From contig CAYRJA010000088.1 of NCBI GenBank assembly GCA_964424455.1, positions 1-13,909 of the forward strand: 13,909 nt of DNA. Direction: 5' to 3'. Under the pieces are notes generated by a model. The model saw nothing but the letters and a program-made list of their open reading frames with translations, did not search any database and had not been told where the DNA came from. Source of the DNA: CAYRJA01 sp964424455 (lineage in GTDB: Bacteria > Bacteroidota > Bacteroidia > Chitinophagales > UBA10324). Of this stretch, positions 8,624 through 13,909 are shown in pieces (the first letter of the stretch is position 1; every line of letters begins with the position of its first letter). Made by a program: the position numbers and the translations under genes.

Positions 8624-8684
8624 CATTCTGAACCCGGCAAAGAATCGCGCTACAGAAACTTTGATACTTCTTCGTCAGCAAGTC
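8624..8684. repeat. Diverged copy of a dispersed intergenic repeat
   Basis: The segment begins CATTCTGAACCC then GGCAAAGAATC and ends GATACTTC then TTCGTCAGCAAGTC. Both ends align with the copy at 11839-11904: 19 of 23 bases at the left, with a similar right end. It begins a few bases beyond the L25 stop codon. Elements of the type GTCATTCTGAGC...AGCATGAC are, to my knowledge, common between genes in Bacteroidota genomes. This copy is degenerate. Confidence 0.6.
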
Positions 8685-8687
8685 GAA

Positions 8688-9368
8688 TTATTTCTTTTTC
8701 TCTTCAGCAGGTTTTGCAGCGCCTGCAGCAGGAGCAGCAGCGCCCGCAGCAGCAGGTGCGGCACCCGGAGTACCGGCAGCGGGAGCAGCAGCGGTAGGTG
8801 CAGTGGCCGCTGGTGTTTCTACTACAACTCTCGGTACAAATACGGATGCTATCGGAATATTTGGTGCAGTAATAACTTCTACATTATCTAATTTCAATTC
8901 AGCAACTCGAATAGATTTTCCCAATGCAAGGTGAGTAACATCCACATCAAACTGACCAACTAATTTATCAGCAGGTATTAATACCTTCAGTTTTCTCACT
9001 TTCTGAAAAAGTTTTCCTCCTTCCACCACTCCTTTCGGAGTACCCGCAAGTTTTATCGGTATTTCCAGTGTGAGTTTTTTTCCCGGAACAAGTTCAATAA
9101 AATCAATGTGCTTCAGTTTATCATTTACCGGATCGAACTGTAATTCTTTGTAAACGCAAACAAATTCTTTCCCATCCACTTTAATGTTTGCTGTTTTAAA
9201 TTCTGAGGTATAAATCAGATCTTTGAATACTCGTGCGGGAGCAGAGAAAGAAATATTTTCTTTTCCTCCGTAAATTACACAGGGAACATCCCCTGTCTTT
9301 TTCAACTCGCGTGCTGCAGCTTTTCCAAATTCTTTGCGAAGTGTCCCTTCAATGGTTATTGTTTTCAT
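8688..9368 (-). CDS. rplY: Ribosomal protein bL25, Ctc/TL5 long form with Ala/Pro tail
   Basis: bL25 binds 5S rRNA in the large subunit. This is the two-domain Ctc/TL5 form: residues 1-92 are the L25 core (TLRKEFGKAAARELKKTGDVP, CVIYGG, ELQFDPVNDKLKHIDF), and about 93-183 are the C-terminal beta domain (EIPIKLAGTPKGV, FDVDVTHLALGKSIRV). An extra tail (184-226) is made almost only of Ala, Pro, Gly and Thr and ends AEEKKK. Such tails are familiar in Bacteroidota L25 and are probably disordered. The ATG at 9368 lies only 10 nt after the prs stop, which indicates co-transcription, possibly to balance PRPP supply with ribosome synthesis. No Shine-Dalgarno sequence is visible. Confidence 0.95.
   Translation of the reverse strand: MKTITIEGTLRKEFGKAAARELKKTGDVPCVIYGGKENISFSAPARVFKDLIYTSEFKTANIKVDGKEFVCVYKELQFDPVNDKLKHIDFIELVPGKKLTLEIPIKLAGTPKGVVEGGKLFQKVRKLKVLIPADKLVGQFDVDVTHLALGKSIRVAELKLDNVEVITAPNIPIASVFVPRVVVETPAATAPTAAAPAAGTPGAAPAAAGAAAPAAGAAKPAEEKKK
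8706..8816 (-). repeat. Low-complexity GCA/GC-rich tract encoding the L25 tail
   Basis: The segment consists of short imperfect repeats of GCAGC, GCAGG and GGAGCAGC on the plus strand, which encode Ala/Pro/Gly on the minus strand. It is far more GC-rich than its surroundings. It also opens a spurious Ser/Arg/Cys-rich plus-strand frame at 8661-8891. Confidence 0.85.
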
Positions 9369-9378
9369 GACTTTTGAA

Positions 9379-10320
9379 TTATGAATTGATGAATAGTGAA
9401 CTAATGGATTTATTCTCGTGCAGGTTGCGGATTACCTGAGCAAACAGCGGCGCTACACTGAGAACTTTTATTTTAGGTGAGAACTTACGAATGGGAATGG
9501 TGTTACAAACTACCATTTCAGTAAGTTTTGAATTGTCAATTTTTTCTATGGCATTTCCTGACAGCACAGGATGTGTACACAGTGCGCGAACGCTTTTTGC
9601 TCCTTTTTCTATCAGCAAAGAAGCAGCATTGCATAATGTGGTTGCTGTGTCCACAATATCGTCAACTAAAATCACATTACGGTCTGTAACATCACCGATT
9701 ACGGTCATGCTCGCAATTTCATTCGGGCGTTTACGGTGCTTATCGCAAATCACCATTTCTTTTCCAAAGTACTGTGCAAAAAGACGAACACGGTTGGTGC
9801 TTCCTACATCCGGTGAAGCAAATGTTACATCGGGCAGGTTTAATGATTTTAAGTACGGAACAAAAATGGTGTTACTCTCTAAATGATCTACCGGAATATC
9901 AAAGAATCCCTGAATCTGCGGAGCGTGCAAATCCATAGTCATAATCCGGTTAGCGCCGGCTGCTGTTAAAAGATTAGCTACTAATTTACTCGCAATGGAC
10001 ACTCGGGGTTTGTCTTTCCTGTCCTGACGCGCATAACCAAAATAAGGAATCACCGCAGTAATGTAATCAGCCGAAGCACGGCGGGCAGAGTCCATCATCA
10101 ACAAAAGCTCCATCAGGTTTTCAGCAGGTGCAAAAGTGCTCTGCACCATAAAAACATAATCACCGCGAATGGACTCATTAATTACAGGCTGCATTTCACC
10201 ATCACTGAAGCGCAACACCTTTACCTGACCTAAAGTAGTTCCATACGCAGCGGCTATCTCTTTAGCGAGATATTCCGATTCTGTCCCGGAAAAAATTTTA
10301 ACATTGAAATTCGCTTTCAT
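9379..10320 (-). CDS. prs: Ribose-phosphate pyrophosphokinase (PRPP synthase)
   Basis: Prs makes 5-phosphoribosyl diphosphate from ribose 5-phosphate and ATP for nucleotide, His, Trp and NAD synthesis. The 313 residues match the class I length. Seen in order: the FSDGE loop (38-42), the STFAPAENLMELL region (61-73), PYFGYARQDRKDKPR (92-106), MTMDLHAPQIQGFF (127-140) and the phosphoribosyl-binding loop VILVDDIVDTATT (216-228). The loop reads DTATT where DT(A/G)GT is usual, a point worth checking. An in-frame TTG at 10344 extends the frame, but it lies inside the -7 promoter box and cannot be transcribed from it. ATG 10320 is therefore the start. It is the first gene of the prs - rplY - pth - FAH-family run. 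Confidence 0.97.
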   Translation of the reverse strand: MKANFNVKIFSGTESEYLAKEIAAAYGTTLGQVKVLRFSDGEMQPVINESIRGDYVFMVQSTFAPAENLMELLLMMDSARRASADYITAVIPYFGYARQDRKDKPRVSIASKLVANLLTAAGANRIMTMDLHAPQIQGFFDIPVDHLESNTIFVPYLKSLNLPDVTFASPDVGSTNRVRLFAQYFGKEMVICDKHRKRPNEIASMTVIGDVTDRNVILVDDIVDTATTLCNAASLLIEKGAKSVRALCTHPVLSGNAIEKIDNSKLTEMVVCNTIPIRKFSPKIKVLSVAPLFAQVIRNLHENKSISSLFINS

Positions 10321-10341
10321 CAGGATTTTAAAAAGGGAGGG

Positions 10342-10349
10342 CAAAGATA
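10342..10349 (-). promoter_or_regulatory. Promoter -7 box of prs
   Basis: On the minus strand TATCTTTG is an exact match to TAnnTTTG. It ends 21 nt before the prs ATG, predicting a leader of about 15 nt. A T-rich TTTT lies about 19 nt upstream in the -33 region. The leader has no Shine-Dalgarno sequence, as is normal in this phylum. Confidence 0.65.
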
Positions 10350-10500
10350 TACGAAAAAGCGAAACAGGAAAAGGGTGAGTGATAAATCAAAATAAATTCT
10401 GTTTAGTGGCTTTCTCCCTTGTTTTAGCATAAAAAATATTTTTGTATGGCTGATTATTCAAATTTCATAGAGAATTTTTTGTATGTTATTCGCTTCTTCA

Positions 10501-10519
10501 AAATCTATTTATAGATTTG
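10501..10519 (+). promoter_or_regulatory. HU-operon promoter box embedded in an 18-bp palindrome
   Basis: TAGATTTG (10512-10519) is an exact TAnnTTTG box, 34 nt before the HU start. It overlaps a perfect inverted repeat, AAATCTAT-TT-ATAGATTT (10501-10518), so a dimeric regulator could block RNA polymerase here. The rest of the divergent region 10350-10500 is AT-rich, with a short A/T palindrome around 10431-10443, and holds no gene. Confidence 0.55.
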
Positions 10520-10553
10520 CACACTTCTTAACAGCTTGTAAATCAAAAATTAA

Positions 10554-10859
10554 ATGAGAAAAGCAGATTTAGTAAATAAGATTTCAGAGAAAACAGGCAT
10601 CCCGAAAGTGGATGTGTTGGTAGCAGTAGAGTCATTCTTTAAAGAAGTGAAGGAGTCGCTTCGTGAAGGTGAAAATGTGTATGTGCGTGGTTTTGGAAGT
10701 TTTATAGTAAAAAAGCGGGCTGAAAAAATCGGACGCAATATTAAAGCTAATAAACCGGTAGTAATCCCTGAACACTATATCCCTGCATTTAAGCCGGCAA
10801 AAGCCTTTGTAGAAAGAGTAAAGAAAGCGCGTAGCAAAGCAACAGCAGAGATAAAGTAA
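10554..10859 (+). CDS. HU/IHF-family nucleoid DNA-binding protein
   Basis: The 101-residue protein is a dimeric minor-groove DNA-bending protein. It shows the HU body (MRKADLVNKISEKTGIP, VAVESFF) and the RGFGSF turn (45-50) before the beta arm. The arm tip reads GRNIKANKPVVIP instead of the usual N-P-x-T-G, so the intercalating proline is not at the standard place. This variant, followed by FKPAK, is familiar among Bacteroidota HU-family proteins. A short basic C-terminal extension (VKKARSKATAEIK) follows. The gene leads a three-gene operon, with the TPR gene starting 6 nt after its stop. A palindrome on its promoter suggests specific, perhaps autogenous, control. Whether it behaves as a general HU or a site-specific bender cannot be told. 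Confidence 0.95.
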   Translation: MRKADLVNKISEKTGIPKVDVLVAVESFFKEVKESLREGENVYVRGFGSFIVKKRAEKIGRNIKANKPVVIPEHYIPAFKPAKAFVERVKKARSKATAEIK

Positions 10860-10865
10860 TTTAGT

Positions 10866-11717
10866 GTGGGCTTCAGGCAGATTTCTTTTTTTTTAACAGG
10901 TGTGGTTTTGGTTACTGTTCTTTTTCTTTTCGGGAAAACCAGATTTCCGGAAGGAAAGGAGAATGGAACGCAACAAACTTCTGAACAATCAGGGAATAAA
11001 AATCAGCAATTAGATTTTTCATCGCTCTTGTTATTAGCTCAGAAAACTTTAAATGCAGATGAACTGGATTCTGTACAAACTCTCTCCGGAAAATTAGAAA
11101 CCGCTAAAGACAATAAATCAAAGAAAGAATTACTCGGCAAACTTGCTGATACATGGCTTAAAACCGGCAACCTGATTGTTGCAGCTAATTATTCGGAACA
11201 ACTCTGCGCCCTTGAACCGACAAAGGAAAACTGGGAACGGACTGCAGACAGATACTTTCTCGGTATGCAAAACACAACTGATACACTTGCCCGCTTTTTT
11301 GCGGCGGAAAGAGCAATCAGCAGTTTCAGCGAATTAATAAAAATGGATTCGTCGAACATGAACTACAAAGTATCTCAGGCGCTTTGCTACATTGATGGGA
11401 AAAACGATGTAATGGAAGGTGTACAGATATTGAAAGAAGTAGAGAAACACGATCCCGACAATGAAATAATGAATCTGACCTTAGGCGGTTTGTCAATCAT
11501 GTCAGGACAATACGACAAAGCTATTCCCCGGCTGGAAAGATTAGTGAAATTACATCCTCAGAATGCTGAAGGATTGCTGCACCTCGGAGAAGCATACAGG
11601 GCTGTAGGAAAAAAGGAAGAAGCAATACAGGCATTTGAAAAATGTAAATCGCTGTTACAAAATACAGAAGCAATAAAACAAATAGATAATTTAATTCATC
11701 AACTCAAAAATTCATGA
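10866..11717 (+). CDS. Membrane-anchored tetratricopeptide repeat protein
   Basis: The product has 283 residues: one N-terminal hydrophobic helix (about 6-23, ISFFLTGVVLVTVLFLFG), a polar Gln/Asn/Glu-rich linker (24-50) and then an all-helical TPR body. The clearest TPR units are about 200-232 (LGGLSIMSGQYDKAIPRLERLVKLHP) and 234-267 (LLHLGEAYRAVGKKEEAIQAFEKC), with weaker ones near 88-119 and 165-197. The topology suggests an inner-membrane anchor with the repeats facing the periplasm, though an uncleaved cytoplasmic arrangement is possible. The start is GTG at 10866. It is forced by the in-frame HU stop just upstream, and it keeps the membrane helix. Its place between HU and a ribosomal-type small protein shows co-expression but not function. 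TPRs normally scaffold protein complexes. Confidence 0.87.
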   Translation: MGFRQISFFLTGVVLVTVLFLFGKTRFPEGKENGTQQTSEQSGNKNQQLDFSSLLLLAQKTLNADELDSVQTLSGKLETAKDNKSKKELLGKLADTWLKTGNLIVAANYSEQLCALEPTKENWERTADRYFLGMQNTTDTLARFFAAERAISSFSELIKMDSSNMNYKVSQALCYIDGKNDVMEGVQILKEVEKHDPDNEIMNLTLGGLSIMSGQYDKAIPRLERLVKLHPQNAEGLLHLGEAYRAVGKKEEAIQAFEKCKSLLQNTEAIKQIDNLIHQLKNS

Positions 11718-11720
11718 ACT

Positions 11721-11816
11721 ATGCCAAGTGGTAAGAAAAGAAAAAGACATAAAATGGCAACGCACAAGCGTAAGAAAAGATTAAGAAAGAACAGACATAA
11801 GAAGAAACAGAAATAA
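11721..11816 (+). CDS. 31-residue basic ribosomal-type protein (AURKAIP1/COX24, mS38/bS22-like)
   Basis: The frame starts 3 nt after the TPR stop and encodes 31 residues that are overwhelmingly Lys, Arg and His (MPSGKKRKRHKMATHKRKKR, then LRKNRHKKKQK). I recognise this as the short bacterial AURKAIP1/COX24-domain protein found throughout Bacteroidota. Related proteins are small-subunit components: mS38 in mitochondria and bS22 in actinobacteria. A role as a 30S-associated peptide threading rRNA is therefore likely but inferred. Its size escapes usual ORF cut-offs. The tight spacing makes it the last cistron of the HU - TPR operon, followed by a terminator about 115 nt downstream. No conserved acidic or hydrophobic residues hint at an enzyme. 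Confidence 0.85.
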   Translation: MPSGKKRKRHKMATHKRKKRLRKNRHKKKQK

Positions 11817-11838
11817 GCTCGCTGCTATCTCTTTCTCC

Positions 11839-11904
11839 TGTCATTCTGAGCGAAGCAAAGAATCCTTTCATAAATAAACAGATGTTTCCTTCATCGGCAT
11901 GACA
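11839..11904. repeat. Dispersed Bacteroidota intergenic repeat
   Basis: The element starts TGTCATTCTGAGCGAAGC, continues AAAGAATC, and ends GATGTTTCCTTC then ATCGGCATGACA, so the outermost bases (TGTCAT...ATGACA) are inverted. It aligns at both ends with the copy at 8624-8684 in the same plus-strand orientation. It lies between the small basic gene and the terminator. It encodes nothing evident and may be a small non-autonomous or REP-like element. Confidence 0.65.
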
Positions 11905-11912
11905 AAATGTTC

Positions 11913-11981
11913 AGGAGCAATCACGACTGCTGCTTTTCCGTGTGACACGAAAAAGATTTTTTTCACTCCTTCATTGCTCCT
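11913..11981. repeat. Perfect 9-bp inverted repeat enclosing the terminator
   Basis: AGGAGCAAT (11913-11921) and ATTGCTCCT (11973-11981) are exact reverse complements, with 51 nt between them that hold the terminator hairpin. They could extend the hairpin stem or be remnants of a small mobile element. Neither reading is proven. Confidence 0.5.
11933..11963 (+). terminator. Rho-independent terminator of the HU - TPR - small-protein operon
   Basis: The arms CTTTTCCGTGT (11933-11943) and ACACGAAAAAG (11945-11955) pair with a single C-A mismatch around a very tight turn, and seven T residues follow at 11957-11963. The stem is only moderately GC-rich. Position between two co-directional genes supports the call. 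Confidence 0.6.
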
Positions 11982-11993
11982 CTTTTACTTGCG

Positions 11994-12038
11994 ATTGTGG
12001 CGCTTTCAATTTTTTACATTTCAGGGTAATACCCTGAA
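11994..12038 (+). promoter_or_regulatory. Candidate RNase E/G promoter overlapping a perfect hairpin
   Basis: ATTG (11994-11997), 17 nt of spacer and TACATTTC (12015-12022) resemble the -33 and -7 elements, though the -7 box ends in C instead of G. Overlapping its end and the expected start of transcription is TTCAGGGT-AAT-ACCCTGAA (12020-12038), a perfect 8-bp inverted repeat. It could be an operator in DNA or a 5' hairpin in RNA. No T-run follows it directly, so it is not a good terminator. Confidence 0.4.
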
Positions 12039-12081
12039 GATTTTGAATTCGTATTTCTTTACCACAATAGATTATAGTTCG

Positions 12082-12102
12082 TGAGTTAAAAAATTTAACT
12101 CA
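12082..12102 (+). promoter_or_regulatory. Perfect 9-bp hairpin ending at the RNase E/G start codon
   Basis: TGAGTTAAA (12082-12090), an AAA loop and TTTAACTCA (12094-12102) form a perfect stem whose last base touches the GTG start at 12103. Its first three bases are the in-frame stop that closes the frame upstream. In mRNA it would sit exactly where an initiating ribosome binds, so it is a candidate control or autoregulation site. Confidence 0.55.
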
Positions 12103-13665
12103 GTGAACAGAGAACTGTATGTGAATACAACGCAGAATGGCGTTGAGATTGCATTATTAGAAGACAGAAAATTAGTAGAACTGCATCAAGACCAACTAAA
12201 TGCTTCATTTTCGGTTGGCGATATTGTATATGCAAAAGTCCAGAAGACACTTCCCGGACTGAATGCCGCTTTTGTGGACATCGGCTTTGTAAAAAACGGA
12301 TTCTTACATTATTCGGATTTAAGTCCTCAGATTCGTTCGATACTAAAATTTACAAAGCAGGCGATTGAGGGAACTGCAAACCCTGACTTATCAAACTTTA
12401 AATTAGAACCGGAAACTCACAAGACAGGAAAAATCACTCAGATTTTTACCAAGAAACAGCAACTGCTTGTTCAGATTACCAAAGAACCTATTTCAACAAA
12501 GGGTCATCGTCTGTCCTGCGATATTTCATTCCCCGGAAGATACATTGTACTGATTCCGTTTACCAATGGTGTAAACATTTCTAAGAAAATTACTTCACAG
12601 GATGAGCGTAAGCGATTGCTCCGCTTAATTGAAAGCATTAAGCCAAAAAATTTCGGAGTGATAGTGCGTACAGTGGCTGAAGGCAAAACGGTGGCTGACT
12701 TACATGAAGACATGGAAAATCTTATGTCTAAGTGGAAAGAAATGATAACTAACCTGAAAAGCGCCGAGCCGCCTAAGAAGGTTCTAAGCGAGATGAATAA
12801 AACTTCCACCCTGTTGCGCGATATGCTGAATGCATCGTTCAACAAAATAGTGGTAAGTTCTAAAGAGATGCTGGAAGATGTGCGTAACTACATCAGCAGA
12901 ATTGCTCCCGATAAAGAAAGCATTGTAACCCATTACACAGGCAAGGTGCCGATGTACGACCAGTTCGACATTACCAAGCAAATAAAATCTGCTTTTGGAA
13001 AAAATGTGAACATGGCAAGCGGCGCTTATTTAGTGATTGAGCATACCGAAGCGCTGCATGTTATTGATGTAAACAGCGGACATAAAATGGATGCCGACCA
13101 GAACCAGGAAACGAATGCTCAAAGAGTGAACATGGAGGCGGCAGAAGAAATTGCACGCCAGCTTCGCCTGCGCGATATCGGCGGAATTATCATAGTGGAC
13201 TTTATTGACATCCGCAATCCTGAGAACAAGAAATTGCTTAACAAAGCAATGATTGATTTTATGAAAGCGGATAAAGCACGGCATACCATTTTACCCTTGA
13301 GCAAATTCGGTGTTATGCAAATAACCCGTCAGCGCATAAAACCTCAGGTGGATATTGTAACAGCAGAAGTATGTCCTACCTGCAATGGCACCGGAAAAAT
13401 CGGACCTTCTATTTTACTGACTGATGAGATTGAGAAAAATATGAAGCACTTGTTTGAAAAGCAGAATCTGAAAAAGATTACGCTCGTTGTTCATCCGTAT
13501 ATAGAAGCTTACCTGAAGAAAGGCGGCTTTCTGAATTTCGGCTCACCTCAGTCTAAATGGAACAGTCAATTCAAACGGAAGATTATTGTTGATTCTGCCG
13601 AGAGTTTAGCGCTCACCGAATACCATTTCTATGACAGTGAGGGTGAAGAAATAGAAATGAACTAA
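12103..13665 (+). CDS. rng: Ribonuclease E/G family endoribonuclease
   Basis: This 520-residue protein covers the catalytic half of RNase E/G, the single-strand-specific endonucleases that process rRNA and start mRNA decay. It opens with the typical strand MNRELYVNTTQNGVEIALLE and has an S1 RNA-binding domain around 38-130 (VGDIVYAKVQKTLPGLNAAFVDIG), an RNase H-like/5' sensor region, and catalytic Asp322 (IDVNSG) and Asp366 (VDFIDI). The zinc-link motif CPTCNGTG has Cys424 and Cys427, and a shortened small domain follows. There is no long C-terminal degradosome scaffold, so it is closer to RNase G, as usual in Bacteroidota. GTG 12103 is the only usable start after the in-frame stop at 12082. 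Two leader hairpins suggest feedback control, as known for the E. coli rne leader. Confidence 0.95.
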   Translation: MNRELYVNTTQNGVEIALLEDRKLVELHQDQLNASFSVGDIVYAKVQKTLPGLNAAFVDIGFVKNGFLHYSDLSPQIRSILKFTKQAIEGTANPDLSNFKLEPETHKTGKITQIFTKKQQLLVQITKEPISTKGHRLSCDISFPGRYIVLIPFTNGVNISKKITSQDERKRLLRLIESIKPKNFGVIVRTVAEGKTVADLHEDMENLMSKWKEMITNLKSAEPPKKVLSEMNKTSTLLRDMLNASFNKIVVSSKEMLEDVRNYISRIAPDKESIVTHYTGKVPMYDQFDITKQIKSAFGKNVNMASGAYLVIEHTEALHVIDVNSGHKMDADQNQETNAQRVNMEAAEEIARQLRLRDIGGIIIVDFIDIRNPENKKLLNKAMIDFMKADKARHTILPLSKFGVMQITRQRIKPQVDIVTAEVCPTCNGTGKIGPSILLTDEIEKNMKHLFEKQNLKKITLVVHPYIEAYLKKGGFLNFGSPQSKWNSQFKRKIIVDSAESLALTEYHFYDSEGEEIEMN

Positions 13666-13728
13666 GTATAATAAGGCGAAAGCAGCAGGTATATCATCAC
13701 TCCTGTTACAGAAACATACTCCGGGAAC

Positions 13729-13815
13729 AGCCGAGATGAACCGGTACGGATGCAATCCGGATTATTTGATTGCACCCGGTTGCAAACCGAGTGCAACGGA
13801 TTATCGGCTTTTGTT
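13729..13815. other. Structured intergenic element (nested inverted repeats)
   Basis: AGCCGA (13729-13734) pairs with TCGGCT (13804-13809). Inside lie the palindrome AATCCGGATT (13754-13763) and a strong hairpin, TTGCACCCGGTT-GCA-AACCGAGTGCAA (13770-13796), with one C-A mismatch. The right end runs into TTTTGTTT, so it may end the RNase E/G transcript. The internal repeats TGCAATCCGGATTAT and TGCAACGGATTAT, and four TGCA words at 13751, 13771, 13781 and 13792, suggest a REP-like unit instead of a simple terminator. There is no open frame. Confidence 0.55.
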
Positions 13816-13858
13816 TATGCTGACCTAAAGTAAAGGAATACGCTTTATCTGTACTTAT

Positions 13859-13909
13859 ACTATTTTTATTTCATAAATAGTCTAAAAGTATTATATTTGC
13901 CGCATGGCA
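13859..13909 (+). promoter_or_regulatory. Promoter and first two codons of the next gene
   Basis: TATATTTG (13892-13899) is an exact TAnnTTTG box and is followed after CCGC by ATG GCA (13904-13909), which runs off the window. With only 4 nt between box and ATG, the transcript would be leaderless or nearly so. Just upstream, ACTATTT (13859-13865) and AAATAGT (13875-13881) form a 7-bp inverted repeat, a possible operator. Only Met-Ala of the product is visible, so it cannot be identified. Confidence 0.5.

Noticed and set aside
8661..8891. Ser/Arg/Cys-rich plus-strand open frame
   Set aside because: It is the antisense of the Ala/Pro-coding tract of L25 and is a composition artefact.
10321..10344. 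TTG-extended start of prs
   Set aside because: The TTG is part of the exact -7 box TATCTTTG, so it would not be in the mRNA. The ATG at 10320 fits the family N-terminus.
11899..12084. 61-codon frame in the leader of RNase E/G
   Set aside because: It runs through the terminator and the 9-bp inverted repeat, starts inside the dispersed repeat and has no recognisable features. Its TGA merely bounds the RNase frame.

Overview
The window is AT-rich DNA from a member of the Bacteroidota, probably an environmental lineage near Chitinophagales or Sphingobacteriales. The evidence is two secreted proteins with type IX secretion (T9SS) C-terminal sorting domains, promoter boxes matching the phylum's TAnnTTTG -7 consensus, an almost complete lack of Shine-Dalgarno sequences, an HU-family protein with the phylum's variant tip loop, and an L25/Ctc protein with a long Ala/Pro tail. 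No tRNA, rRNA, CRISPR array, insertion sequence or prophage gene was seen.

Left part (1-5190): a 5'-truncated secreted esterase-like protein carrying eight Ig/PKD-like modules and a T9SS tail is followed by an LD-carboxypeptidase of the peptidoglycan recycling family. The carboxypeptidase gene converges on, and overlaps by 14 bp, a secreted right-handed beta-helix T9SS protein whose frame is broken by one apparent missing base near its signal peptide.

Middle part (5245-10349, all minus strand): a fused alpha/beta E1 component of a 2-oxoacid dehydrogenase lies downstream of a tight cluster reading prs (PRPP synthase), rplY/ctc (L25), pth (peptidyl-tRNA hydrolase) and a fumarylacetoacetate-hydrolase-family gene. 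An exact -7 box stands just before prs and fixes its start at 10320, not at the longer TTG start.

Right part (10501-13665, plus strand): a divergent promoter region opens a compact HU - TPR protein - 31-residue basic ribosomal-type protein operon, with gaps of 6 and 3 nt. The small protein is a COX24/mS38/bS22-like gene. A rho-independent terminator follows, then an RNase E/G gene whose leader carries two perfect hairpins, the second ending exactly at the GTG start codon. After RNase E/G come a highly structured intergenic element and an exact promoter box 4 nt before an ATG at the window edge.

The central genes are mostly housekeeping: nucleotide precursor supply, 5S rRNA binding, tRNA rescue, nucleoid structure, ribosome and RNA processing. 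No wholly new gene system is evident. The most interesting points are regulatory or structural: palindromes on promoter boxes, the hairpin abutting the RNase start, the element at 13729-13815, two diverged copies of a dispersed intergenic repeat, and an invariant cysteine register in the secreted repeat protein.
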